This document shows positions 18,087 through 26,156 of a DNA stretch of 64,000 nt, one piece after another. A model generated the notes under the pieces. That model saw only the letters and a list, made by a program, of their open reading frames with translations. It was not told the DNA's origin and searched no databases. Position 1 is the stretch's first letter. Every line of letters starts with the position of its first letter. The DNA comes from Bradyrhizobium sp. LMTR 3 (GTDB lineage Bacteria > Pseudomonadota > Alphaproteobacteria > Rhizobiales > Xanthobacteraceae), in NCBI RefSeq assembly GCF_001693485.1, contig NZ_MAXC01000002.1, positions 186,001 through 250,000 of the forward strand, written 5' to 3'. Both the position numbers and the translations under genes were made by a program.

Positions 18087-18548
18087 ATGCCCGGCGATCT
18101 CACCATCCGCTTCGTCACCCGCCAGGACTACGCGCAATGGCTTCCGCTATGGGACGGCTACAACGCCTTCTATGGCCGTTCGGGCGCGACCGCGCTGGCG
18201 CCCGAGATCACGGCGATGACATGGGCGCGCTTCTTCGATGCTTATGAGCCGATGCATGCGCTGGTGGCCGAGAGCGGCGGAGAACTGCTCGGCCTGACGC
18301 ATTATCTGTTTCACCGCTCTACGACCATGATCGAGCCGAACTGCTATCTGCAGGACCTCTTCACCAAGACGGCAGCGCGCGGCAAGGGCGTCGGCCGTGC
18401 TCTCATCGATGGCGTATACGAGCAGGCCAGGCGCGCAGGATGTTCCCGCGTCTATTGGCATACGCACGAGACCAACCACACCGCGATGCAGCTCTACGAC
18501 AAGGTGGCAGACCGCTCCGGCTTCGTCGTGTACCGAAAGATGCTCTGA
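18087..18548 (+). CDS. GNAT family N-acetyltransferase
   Basis: A 153-residue acetyltransferase of the GNAT fold. The acetyl-CoA pyrophosphate loop is TAARGKGVGRALIDGVYEQ (the RGKGVG part being the Q/RxxGxG/A motif), preceded by the strand YLQDLFT and followed by a C-terminal strand with ETNHTAMQLYDKV, typical of the family. The acceptor is unknown. ATG 18087 is chosen because the domain begins at LTIRFVTRQDY. Confidence 0.87.
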   Translation: MPGDLTIRFVTRQDYAQWLPLWDGYNAFYGRSGATALAPEITAMTWARFFDAYEPMHALVAESGGELLGLTHYLFHRSTTMIEPNCYLQDLFTKTAARGKGVGRALIDGVYEQARRAGCSRVYWHTHETNHTAMQLYDKVADRSGFVVYRKML

Positions 18549-18812
18549 GGCATGGCTTTCGGCCGGCCTGTGGATAAGTTCTGCTGTCACTCGCGCGTAA
18601 CAAAGCGCAGCTAGCCTGCCCCTGCGTCTGATCAGGCCCCCCGTCTCAGATCACGCGCCCCAGCGGTCCCCGTCAGTCGCCGCGTCTGACCGGGGCCGCA
18701 TCTTTTTGCGCCGCATGGCTGCCAAGCGCGGGCGCTGGTCCGCTTTTCTTGCGGGCCGAAGCCGTGCGCGCCACAATGCGCCCTCCTCCCGCTCTTCCCA
18801 CAGGATCGATCC

Positions 18813-19751
18813 ATGCAAATTCGCAACCTCGGCGGCTCCGGCCTGCGTGTCTCCGCCGTCGGCCTCGGCTGCAACAATTTCGGCCAGCGCACCGATCTGG
18901 AGACCTCGCGCAAGGTCATCCACAAGGCGATCGACCTCGGCATCACCCTGTTCGACACCGCCGACATCTATGCAGGCATGGGCGGCTCCGAGACCGTGCT
19001 CGGCACCGTGCTCGGCGATCGCCGCAAGGATATCGTGCTGGCGACGAAATACGCGAAACCGATGGCGGCCGACGGCACCAGGCAGGGCGCCTCGCGCCGC
19101 TACATCATGTCCGCGGTCGAGGCCAGCCTGAAGCGGCTGAAGACCGACTACATCGATCTCTACCAGCAGCATGAATACGATCCCCTGACGCCGATGGAAG
19201 AGACGCTGCGCGCGCTCGACGATCTCGTGCGCCAAGGCAAGGTCCGCTACATCGGCAATTCGAACTTCCCGGCCTGGCGCATCGCGGAAGCCGAAATGAT
19301 GGCGCGGCAGATGAACGTCAACCGCTTCGTCTCCTGTCAGGATGAATACAGCCTCGTGGTGCGCGGCATCGAGAAGGATTTGCTGCCGGCGGCGCAGGAA
19401 TACAAGCTCGGCCTGCTGCCATTCTTCCCGCTGGCGAGCGGCCTCCTTACCGGCAAGTACAAGCGCGGCACTAATGCCCCCGCCGACACCCGCTTCGCCA
19501 AGGCGCCGGCGCTGAAGGACCGCTACGTCACCGCGCGCAACGAGGACATCGTCGAGAAACTCCAGGCGTTCGCGATGGAGTGCGGCCACACCATGCTCGA
19601 ACTCGCCTTCTCCTGGCTGGCCCAGCGCCCGCAAGTCGCCAGCGTCATCGCCGGCGCCACCCGCGTCGAACAGGTCGAGCAGAACGTGAAAGCGATCGGC
19701 TGGACGCTGAGCGCGGAGGAAATGGCGGAGGTGGATCGGATTACGAAGTAG
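18813..19751 (+). CDS. Aldo/keto reductase
   Basis: A 312-residue TIM-barrel NADPH oxidoreductase. The tetrad is visible as D in LFDTADIY, Y in the same segment, K in LATKYAKP and H in YQQHEYDPLTPMEETL. IGNSNFPAWRI matches the usual GVSN region, and the C-terminal cofactor site contains VIAGATRVEQVEQNVKAIGW. It resembles the YajO/IolS-like branch. Substrate unknown. It is convergent with the DUF1501 gene, with a palindromic repeat between. Confidence 0.9.
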   Translation: MQIRNLGGSGLRVSAVGLGCNNFGQRTDLETSRKVIHKAIDLGITLFDTADIYAGMGGSETVLGTVLGDRRKDIVLATKYAKPMAADGTRQGASRRYIMSAVEASLKRLKTDYIDLYQQHEYDPLTPMEETLRALDDLVRQGKVRYIGNSNFPAWRIAEAEMMARQMNVNRFVSCQDEYSLVVRGIEKDLLPAAQEYKLGLLPFFPLASGLLTGKYKRGTNAPADTRFAKAPALKDRYVTARNEDIVEKLQAFAMECGHTMLELAFSWLAQRPQVASVIAGATRVEQVEQNVKAIGWTLSAEEMAEVDRITK

Positions 19752-19756
19752 GTCTC

Positions 19757-19796
19757 GTCATTCCGGGATGCGCCGAAGGCGCAGGCCCGGAATGAC
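19757..19796. repeat. Short palindromic repeat, GTCATTCCGGG family, likely terminator
   Basis: GTCATTCCGGG pairs with CCCGGAATGAC across a GCGCC/GGCGC inner stem. It sits between two convergent genes. The same arms bound longer elements at 24857, 36411, 41119 and 55603. Confidence 0.8.
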
Positions 19797-19822
19797 GGCA
19801 TTCTTCCAGGGCCGAGAAGAGA

Positions 19823-21058
19823 TTAAGCAACCAGCCCGTGCATCGGCTTCACCTTGGCGCTCTCCGGGAACACGCTCTCCGCCAACACCTTCTCGGCCAG
19901 CCCGAACTGATCCTTCAGCACGCCTTTCATCACCGCGCGCAGATCGGTGGTCGGCGCGAGGTCGCGGCCCTGATGGAGGCTCGCCGGCTTCAGCCCCGGC
20001 CAGTCCGCGATCACCCGCCCGCCGTTCACCGCGCCGCCGGCGAGCAGCGCGACCGTGCCGGTGCCGTGATCCGTGCCTTGCGTGCCGTTGATGCGCGCGG
20101 TGCGGCCGAACTCGGTGGCGACCACGATCACCGTGTCGCGCCAGCGCGGTCCCAGCGCAGTTTCGAATTCGGCGAGTGCGCCGTCGAGCCCACCGAGCAG
20201 TTGCGCCAGCCGGCCGATCGGGCCGCCTTCATTGGCATGGGTGTCCCAGCCGTCGAAGGCGAGCGCGCCGATCCGCGGGCCATTGTCGGCCGCCATCAAT
20301 CGGGCCGCGCCGCGCGCCGCCAGCCGCATTGCGGCCACGCCGCCGGTGCCGGGCTTTGGTTTCATGTCGTCGCCCTGCGCGGCCTTGTCGAACGCGATGC
20401 CCTGCTTCAGCGCCGAGCCCAGCGCGGCGTCGCGGTGCTGATAGAGGTCGAGCAACCGCATCGCGGTGTCCTCGCTGGCCTGCGGCAACGCGAGCGGCGC
20501 CCAGCCGACGGTCGGCGCCGCGCCGCGCAGCACCAGCGGCGTGATCGGGCCGACTGCGAGCCCGCTCGCCACCCGCTCGCCCTTCGGCAGGCCTTCCAGC
20601 GCGCGGTTGAGCCAGCCGGACTGTACCCGGCCGGGGCCGGCAAAGCCGCTCTCGAGCACGTCCTGCCCGTCGAAATGCGAGCGGTCGCGATAGGGCGTCG
20701 CCACCGCGTGGATCACCGCGGCCTTCTTCTCGCGATACATCCGCGAAAATTCCGGCATCGCCGGATGCAGCGAGAAGAAATTGTCGAGCGGCAGCGCCGC
20801 GTTCGGCCCGCTCGTCGACAGCGCGATTGCGCCGTGCAGGCCGGCGTAGTCAGGATCGGCTGTTGGAGCGATGGTGGCGAGCCCGTCGAGCGCGCCGCGC
20901 AGGATCACGAGCACCAGCCGCGGATCGCGGCCGTCGGCTGCGCGCGCGAACTTCGGCAGGTAGGCCCACGCCGCAAAGGAGGCGCCGCCGAGCAGCAAGG
21001 CACGCCGCGTCGTCGGCAATGATCGCATGTCTTCACAGCAACCCATCCTCGTTTCCAT
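19823..21058 (-). CDS. DUF1501 family secreted protein
   Basis: About 411 residues, an alkaline-phosphatase/sulfatase-like DUF1501 protein. The N-terminus carries a twin-arginine signal, TTRRALLLGGASFAAWAYLP, with ARA before the mature part. Family segments include LVILRGALDGLATIAPTADPDY, FFSLHPAMPEFSRMYREKKAAVIHAVATPYRDRSHFDGQD (two of the conserved histidines) and VIVVATEFGRTARINGTQGTDHGTG. ATG 21058 has GGAG nine bases upstream; other starts at 21067, 21046 and 21028 are possible. It follows the DUF1800 gene directly, the widespread pairing of unknown function. Confidence 0.87.
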   Translation of the reverse strand: METRMGCCEDMRSLPTTRRALLLGGASFAAWAYLPKFARAADGRDPRLVLVILRGALDGLATIAPTADPDYAGLHGAIALSTSGPNAALPLDNFFSLHPAMPEFSRMYREKKAAVIHAVATPYRDRSHFDGQDVLESGFAGPGRVQSGWLNRALEGLPKGERVASGLAVGPITPLVLRGAAPTVGWAPLALPQASEDTAMRLLDLYQHRDAALGSALKQGIAFDKAAQGDDMKPKPGTGGVAAMRLAARGAARLMAADNGPRIGALAFDGWDTHANEGGPIGRLAQLLGGLDGALAEFETALGPRWRDTVIVVATEFGRTARINGTQGTDHGTGTVALLAGGAVNGGRVIADWPGLKPASLHQGRDLAPTTDLRAVMKGVLKDQFGLAEKVLAESVFPESAKVKPMHGLVA

Positions 21059-21063
21059 GGACG

Positions 21064-22629
21064 TCATCTCCTCTGGAATTCCGGCGACATCAACAACAGC
21101 GCCAGCGCCTGCTGCCGCGATTCCGCGCGCTCGACGGTCCGCCGCGTTTCCACTGACGCGGTGTCGGCGGCTGCGAGCTCGAGCAGGTCGCGCGGATCGA
21201 CGCCCTCGGCGAGCCTTGATGCAATCTGGGTAGAGATATCGAGGCGCAGTTTCATGCCCTCCGGCGCCAGCCATGCCGCGTTGCTATCGGGAAAACCGTT
21301 CGGCCCGGCCGGCGACCATAATGGCTGACCGAGCGCCCTCAGGCCGGCGAGATAGAGGTTGGGATTGTTCGGAACCTGCGCCAGCAGCCGGCCGGCCGCG
21401 ACGAGAAATTCGTAAGGCGAGCGGATCTTGCTGAGCGGCGCGCTCCAGGCCTCGTCGGAATCGACCAGCGCCAGCGCCAGCGCCTTTAGATCGCCGCCGG
21501 TTTTCGTGAAGACATCGGCGAGCCGCGCCACCAGCGCGGCCGGCGGATCGTCTGATACGAAATGGCGCGCGAATTTTCCCGCGATGAACTTCGCCGTCGA
21601 GGGATGCCGCGCGATATCCGCCAGCACCGCCTCGCCCTGCGCCACGCCTCCGGCATCGTAGACCTTGCCCATCACCCGCTGCGCGCCCGGCTGGTGCGCA
21701 TTGGCATTGAACACGAAGGTGCCGGGCGCGCCGAGCTGGCCCAACCTTCCCGCATAGGTCCAGCCCGTGATGACGTTCGCCAGCGACGTCACGTCATCCT
21801 GCGAATAGCCGCCGCCGACGCCGAGCGTATGCAACTCGAGTATCTCGCGCGCGAGATTTTCGTTCAGTCCGCGGTTGCGGTTTTTCCCGGCGCGGGAATC
21901 CGGGCCCAGCGATTGCTGGTTGTCGAGGAAGAACAGCATCGCCGGATGCTGCTCGACCGCCTTCAGCATGTCGGCGAAGCGTCCGAGCACATGCGGCCGA
22001 ATCGCCTCGCGCTCGAACGAGCCGGCCCACATCCGCGCCGGCCCGCCCTTGTTGGCGGAAATGCAGAAATGATTCGACCAGAACACGACAAGCCGCTCGG
22101 CAAATCCGCCATCGGCGATGACGGCGCGCTGCAGCCGCGCCAGCGCCTCGGCGCGAAAGGTTTTCTGGATGATGTTGAGCGGTTGTGGCGCAGGCTTTGG
22201 CGCATTGGGCTGCATCGCTTCCGCCGGTGCCATTGCGCCGGGATTCTCCGCCGGCTTGGCCTGTGGCTCCCTGGGTGACTCCTTGGGCGCCATCTCCATG
22301 GCGATGCCGTTGAGCGACAGGTTTCGCCGCTGGCCCTTGGCCTCCAGCCGCGGCGATGCGCCTTCGCCTGCCGCCGGCGGCGCGGCCGATTTGGCGGCCT
22401 CGCGCGCCTGCTGGATTTCGAACTGATAGTCGAACACTGCCTTGCCGAGCGCGGGCGTCGACTGCAGCCCCGGCACTTCGAGCAGCACGCGATTGGGACG
22501 GCCGAGTTCCGCCTTGACGAAACCGCGCGGATCGGACGCGGCGTCGAGAACATCGCCGGATGCTCCGCCGCGCGCGCCGAAGCCGAAGCGATTGAGCGCA
22601 ACGAGGGCTGCTTGCGAATCGCGAGCCAT
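21064..22629 (-). CDS. DUF1800 family protein
   Basis: A 521-residue DUF1800 protein. It opens ALVALNRFGFGARGG, and the core contains ERLVVFWSNHFCIS, RPHVLGRFADMLKAVEQHPAML, NENLAREILELHTLGVGGGYSQDDVTSLANVITGW and the C-terminal AGRLLAQVP. Residues about 85-150 form a proline/alanine-rich low-complexity insert (AKPAENPGAMAPAEAMQPNA) absent from compact members. Upstream of the DUF1501 gene, with the two coding regions only a few bases apart. The function of the pair is unknown, though DUF1501/1800 pairs are often exported. Confidence 0.87.
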   Translation of the reverse strand: MARDSQAALVALNRFGFGARGGASGDVLDAASDPRGFVKAELGRPNRVLLEVPGLQSTPALGKAVFDYQFEIQQAREAAKSAAPPAAGEGASPRLEAKGQRRNLSLNGIAMEMAPKESPREPQAKPAENPGAMAPAEAMQPNAPKPAPQPLNIIQKTFRAEALARLQRAVIADGGFAERLVVFWSNHFCISANKGGPARMWAGSFEREAIRPHVLGRFADMLKAVEQHPAMLFFLDNQQSLGPDSRAGKNRNRGLNENLAREILELHTLGVGGGYSQDDVTSLANVITGWTYAGRLGQLGAPGTFVFNANAHQPGAQRVMGKVYDAGGVAQGEAVLADIARHPSTAKFIAGKFARHFVSDDPPAALVARLADVFTKTGGDLKALALALVDSDEAWSAPLSKIRSPYEFLVAAGRLLAQVPNNPNLYLAGLRALGQPLWSPAGPNGFPDSNAAWLAPEGMKLRLDISTQIASRLAEGVDPRDLLELAAADTASVETRRTVERAESRQQALALLLMSPEFQRR

Positions 22630-22727
22630 CGGATTTCCCTTAGAATTTTCCAGGCGTATAGTGGCGAAGTATAACGCGCCTCAGTGTGAACCCGGGATTA
22701 ATTCCGCGTCAGGATTCAGCCTCGTTA

Positions 22728-22925
22728 ATGACAGATCGTTTGCAAAATGCGCCCTCGCGCCGCCTCGCCTGCGCAGGCTGCGGCAACGAATTCGGCTGCA
22801 ACCTGTCCGGCCCCTGCTGGTGCAACGACGAGAGGTTCCGCCTGCCGATGCCGGTGGACGGCAGCGATTGTCTCTGCCCGGACTGCCTGCGCAAACTCGC
22901 CGGCCAGCGCGCGGGTGCGGCGTGA
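22728..22925 (+). CDS. Cysteine-rich CWC family protein
   Basis: A 65-residue zinc-finger-like protein with the CWC pattern: CAGCGNEFGC, then GPCWC, then CLCPDCL. The spacing matches the family of small cytoplasmic cysteine-rich proteins with no assigned function. Its TGA overlaps the GTG of the HAD phosphatase gene (GTGA), so the two are co-translated. Its promoter region is divergent from the DUF1800 gene. Confidence 0.83.
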   Translation: MTDRLQNAPSRRLACAGCGNEFGCNLSGPCWCNDERFRLPMPVDGSDCLCPDCLRKLAGQRAGAA

Positions 22926-23608
22926 GCGGGAAGTGGAACGTCGGCGCCGTCCTGCTCGACATGGACGGCACGCTGCTCGACACCGAGCGGGTCTATTTCG
23001 ACAGCCTGGTCGCAGCGCTCACCGCGCATGGCTACACTGACGACGCCGTAACGCTGTGCCAGGCGATGGTCGGCCTGCCCGGTCCGGAGTGCGAGGCCCT
23101 GCTGCATGCGCGCTACGGGGATGGCTTTCCGCTTGCGGAAGTCAGCCGTGCCTTCGTCAGCAACCGCAATGACATTCTCGGCGCAGGCCTGCCGCTGAAG
23201 AGCGGCGCGATCGAACTTTTGGATGCGCTGCGGGCGGCGGAATGTCCGATGGCGATCGTCACCTCCTCGTCGCTGCGCACGGCGAATGCGCATCTCAAGC
23301 TCGCCGGCATCCGCCACCGTTTCGAAACGCTGTTGACCTGCGACGACGTCGCCCGCGGCAAGCCGAGTCCGGATCTGTATCTGCTCGCGGCGTCGCGGTT
23401 CGGCCTGAAGCCGGAGGCTTGCGTGGCCGTGGAGGATTCCAACCACGGCGTGGCCGCCGCGCATGCCGCGGGCGCGATTACCATCATGGTGCCCGACATG
23501 GTGACGCCGACTGAGGAGTCGCGCGCGCGATGCGCGGCAGTGGTGCCGGATCTGAACGCGGTACTGGCAATGCTGCGCGAGCGTGGCGCGCTAACGCGAA
23601 GCCGCTAG
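22922..23608 (+). CDS. HAD superfamily phosphatase (phosphoglycolate/beta-phosphoglucomutase-like)
   Basis: A 228-residue HAD hydrolase of subfamily IA. Motif I is LLDMDGTLLDTE (nucleophile and acid aspartates), motif II the TSSS in AIVTSSSLRTA, motif III the lysine in RGKPSPDLYLLAA, and motif IV VEDSNHGVAAAHAAG. The helical cap lies between motifs I and II. It starts at a GTG inside the CWC gene's stop. Substrate unknown; it is likely a sugar phosphate. Confidence 0.9.
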   Translation: MSGKWNVGAVLLDMDGTLLDTERVYFDSLVAALTAHGYTDDAVTLCQAMVGLPGPECEALLHARYGDGFPLAEVSRAFVSNRNDILGAGLPLKSGAIELLDALRAAECPMAIVTSSSLRTANAHLKLAGIRHRFETLLTCDDVARGKPSPDLYLLAASRFGLKPEACVAVEDSNHGVAAAHAAGAITIMVPDMVTPTEESRARCAAVVPDLNAVLAMLRERGALTRSR

Positions 23609-23772
23609 CAGCCGTCATCGCGAGCAACGCGACTTGTCCGCCGAAGCCTTGGCGAAGGCGGAAACCGCTACCCATAGCGCCACAAGCGGAGGCATGGATT
23701 GCGCCGCCGCTCCCCGCGGAACGATTTCGCCAAGGCCAGCGTTGTCCTTTTCCGTTGATAACGGAGACCATG
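23609..23772. repeat. Intergenic palindromic repeat fragments
   Basis: The stretch begins CGTCATCGCGAGCAACG and contains CCGAAGCCTTGGCGAAGG, a palindrome common in rhizobial intergenic DNA. No gene is seen until the small protein at 23773. Confidence 0.5.
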
Positions 23773-23952
23773 ATGACAAAGACCGCGCCTCCGATTCCCC
23801 CGGACAATCGGAGCCCCAAGGGCCCCGGCAGCGCGCCCCAAGTGCCGCTCGATACCACCAAGGGCCATCGCGACGACGAGAAGAACAACATCCGCGAACA
23901 GGCCGCGCACGGCAATCTGACGCAGAACACCAGCCACCGGCGGTCGGGGTAA
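23773..23952 (+). CDS. Small polar hypothetical protein (59 residues)
   Basis: Two adjacent ATGs (23770, 23773) follow GGAG; the second has the better spacing. The product is hydrophilic, proline-rich at the N-terminus (TKTAPPIPPDNRSP) and charged later (DTTKGHRDDEKNNIREQA), ending NTSHRRSG. It looks intrinsically disordered. It resembles a small conserved hypothetical of Bradyrhizobium, from memory only. No function is proposed. Confidence 0.6.
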   Translation: MTKTAPPIPPDNRSPKGPGSAPQVPLDTTKGHRDDEKNNIREQAAHGNLTQNTSHRRSG

Positions 23953-23978
23953 GGGCCGATCCCTGCTGCATTCTCGAT

Positions 23979-24095
23979 GTCGTCCCTGCGAAAGCAGGGA
24001 CCCATAACCACCGGCAGAAGTTTTACGAAAGGCGTCTTCCAAGCTGCCCTATCGAGAGATCACGCGGTATGGGTCCCTGCGTTCGCAGGGACGAC
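23979..24095. repeat. Palindromic repeat, GTCCCTGCGAA family
   Basis: Hairpin arms at both ends (GTCCCTGCGAAAGCAGGGAC and its near reverse complement) flank an internal segment. The element at 54109-54235 carries the same ends in the opposite orientation, including a TATGGGTCCC junction. Confidence 0.75.
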
Positions 24096-24099
24096 AATC

Positions 24100-24850
24100 A
24101 GTGTGCCGCGCTCGATTTCGAAATTTCAAACAGCCGTCACCCGTGAAGGTGATCCCACAAGACACGCCTCCACGCTCTCGCGGCGCGAAGCGCCCGAAGT
24201 CATGCGATCGGCGATGCCCTCGAAATCGAAGAGGGCGCAGGGAAAGCCGGGTGCCCAAACACCCGCAGTCGTGCGCAAAAATGCACACGGCGGACTGCAG
24301 GTGCGCCGGAACACCCGGCCTTCCCTGCGCAATGGTTTTACGGCTTATACCGCGCTCTCCCCGGAGCCGAATTCCTCTGGCCTCCGTCGCTGACGGATTG
24401 ACGATCGATCGAGACCCGGTTGTGTCAGATCAATCTCCGCCAGCTTGACACCAGCAACGGGTGCCAGGACCACACGGCTTTGCCGTCCGCGGCTTCCTCG
24501 ACCAGAATGTTTCGATCGGCCCGTATGCTGCCAAACCGAAGTTCTGGTCGAAGCGTTTAAGCGCCGGTCGTCTGCGCGCCGTTCTTTTCGCTCACAGGCC
24601 AAAGCCCGCCCTGCGACCACGTGCGCGCCCGACGCTGCCGCGTCCATCGCCTCCCGCGCCCAACGTCCGTGACGATCGCGATACGCCCCTCTAGCGGGTG
24701 CGGGATGGCGGAAGTTGTAGGCGTGATTTGGGGTAATTGCGAAGCGGTTTATTTTTGCGGGCAAGACTGGACCAAGCCATGCCTGATTTGCCCGGCCAGC
24801 AGCGCAATCGGTAGTGGTGGCCTCCAGTAGGCGTTGCTAGTTGGCTTTCT
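24100..24850. repeat. Gene-free stretch resembling a Bradyrhizobium interspersed repeat
   Basis: About 750 bases with overlapping open frames in several phases but no credible start, ribosome-binding site or family. Its conceptual translations (such as GPHGFAVRGF and NVRDDRDTPL) look like the spurious ORFs produced by a long repeat present in many copies in this genus, a recognition made from memory. The stretch separates the small gene at 23773 from the DpnI-like locus. Confidence 0.5.
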
Positions 24851-24856
24851 CCACCC

Positions 24857-24934
24857 GTCATTCCGGGGCGAGCAAAGCTCGAACCCGGAATCTCGAGATT
24901 CCGGGTCTGGTCCTTCGGACCATCCCGGAATGAC
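24857..24934. repeat. GTCATTCCGGGGC-family palindromic repeat
   Basis: Bounded by GTCATTCCGGGGC and its reverse complement, with internal ATCTCGAGAT and GGTCCTTCGGACC palindromes. It lies just beyond the 3' end of the zinc-ribbon gene and may end its transcript. Very similar to the copy at 41119-41199. Confidence 0.85.
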
Positions 24935-24940
24935 AAAGCG

Positions 24941-25216
24941 TCATTGGTCGGCGGCCAGAAACTCCAACGCCTTCTCTCGGGTCGGAAAGCGGCCAAGTTC
25001 GCGATAGTCCGGATCGTGTTCCGCTGTTTCCGGCGACCACAGGACGACGAACTCCTTGCCCTCTTGCTCAGTAAGCGTGGTCAGTTCCTCGCTTTCATAG
25101 GGTGTCATATCCCGCGCGCCACAATGCGGGCATGTGTCGTCGCACATGCAGGACCATTCATCGGCCCATCGACGTCTGCAACGGTCGCATCTGTAGTGAT
25201 TCAGAAACCACGCCAT
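24941..25216 (-). CDS. Zinc-ribbon protein downstream of DpnI-like gene
   Basis: A 91-residue protein with two CxxC-type knuckles: YRCDRCRRRW and CMCDDTCPHCGARDMTPYES. The C-terminal half is acidic and aromatic (VVLWSPETAEHDPDYRELG) and ends in a helix (TREKALEFLAADQ). Similar small proteins occur widely in alphaproteobacteria without known function. It starts 12 bp after the endonuclease stop with AGGGAAG upstream, so the two share a transcript. A role with the endonuclease is an inference from that linkage. Confidence 0.75.
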   Translation of the reverse strand: MAWFLNHYRCDRCRRRWADEWSCMCDDTCPHCGARDMTPYESEELTTLTEQEGKEFVVLWSPETAEHDPDYRELGRFPTREKALEFLAADQ

Positions 25217-25228
25217 GGGCCGACTTCC

Positions 25229-25996
25229 CTAATACCGCAGACGATAATTCCCGCGCGAAACGAATTCAATAAACCCGCGGTCGCGCAGATATTGAAGCTG
25301 CTGCCGAATCTTCGGCCTGACGTTCTGGTTGCCGGGGTAGAGATCGCCGAGGTGCCGTTCGAAAGCGTAGACCTCATCAAGCGTGAAGTCTCGCTTGCCA
25401 AGCGACTCCACGCACTTCATCACATCCAGCAACCAGCCGCGCGTTTCCGGAGATTCGTTTCTGAGGAAGAGGGTCTTTTGCCATTCTTCGAGGACGGTGT
25501 CCTTCGGACGAATGACGCCATCCTTCACGATATGAATCTTGCCGGATTCGGGTACGCGAGACAGGATGATATTCGATCCTATCCAGCCAGCCCGTCTGGC
25601 CGTAGCGGCAAGAGGCTTCCGCTCTTCGATAATCTCGCGGACGAAGAAGTGCTTCGGTACGATCAGGAGATTGACGACGGAAAATGATCTGGCATCGTAG
25701 TTCATCAGCAGCAAATTCGGATTGTTGCTGGCCGCCAGCCGTTCGCATTTTGTCTTGTATGCGCCGTCGGCGACCTTCGCGCCGAACTTGCCCTTCTGGC
25801 TTTTCAGTTCGAATTCCTCGCTGCACGATCCGCAGAGGAAATCGGCGAGCGGGCTGTTATTCGGAAATTGCGACATCTTCGTATGGCCGCAGTGCGGGCA
25901 ATACGCCCAAGCGCTGACCCATGCTTCGGTCCATGCACGCGCCTTCTGCGTGCCGCTAGTGTAGGCCAATTGGGATTCTTCGAAGCCGAGTTTCAT
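25229..25996 (-). CDS. DpnI-like methyl-directed restriction endonuclease
   Basis: A 255-residue protein close in length and layout to DpnI (254 residues), which cuts adenine-methylated GATC. N-terminal zinc site: YCPHCG (C33, C36) and LCGSC (C55, C58). The PD-(D/E)xK catalytic residues are D52 in LADF and E63/K65 in EEFELKSQKG, one position from DpnI D53, E64, K66. The central KPLAPTARRAGWIG region appears here as KPLAATARRAGWIGSNI. The C-terminal winged-helix that reads methyl-adenine matches in FTLDEVYAFE and KIRQQLQYLRDRGFIEF. ATG 25996 aligns with the DpnI start; ATG 26014 adds six residues. No methyltransferase gene adjoins it, as expected for an enzyme that needs methylation to cut. 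Base composition looks lower in GC than the neighbours, suggesting transfer. Confidence 0.9.
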   Translation of the reverse strand: MKLGFEESQLAYTSGTQKARAWTEAWVSAWAYCPHCGHTKMSQFPNNSPLADFLCGSCSEEFELKSQKGKFGAKVADGAYKTKCERLAASNNPNLLLMNYDARSFSVVNLLIVPKHFFVREIIEERKPLAATARRAGWIGSNIILSRVPESGKIHIVKDGVIRPKDTVLEEWQKTLFLRNESPETRGWLLDVMKCVESLGKRDFTLDEVYAFERHLGDLYPGNQNVRPKIRQQLQYLRDRGFIEFVSRGNYRLRY

Positions 25997-26064
25997 GCGC
26001 GGAGGGTAGCGCATTTAGGCCTGATTGCCAGAGCATCTCGACCCTAGACTGAAGGTTGATGTTA

Positions 26065-26149
26065 CGTCATTGCGAGGAGCGATAGCGACGAGGCAATCCA
26101 TGCGTCCGCTTGTGCTGAGATGGATTGCTTCGCTGCGCTCGCTATGACG
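26065..26149. repeat. CGTCATTGCGAGG-family palindromic repeat
   Basis: Arms beginning CGTCATTGCGAGGAGCG and ending GCTATGACG enclose the inverted pair GGCAATCCA/TGGATTGC. It lies between the convergent-side ends of the DpnI-like promoter and the uvrB 3' end. Related elements are at 50944-51129. Confidence 0.75.
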
Positions 26150-26156
26150 GCCGACC

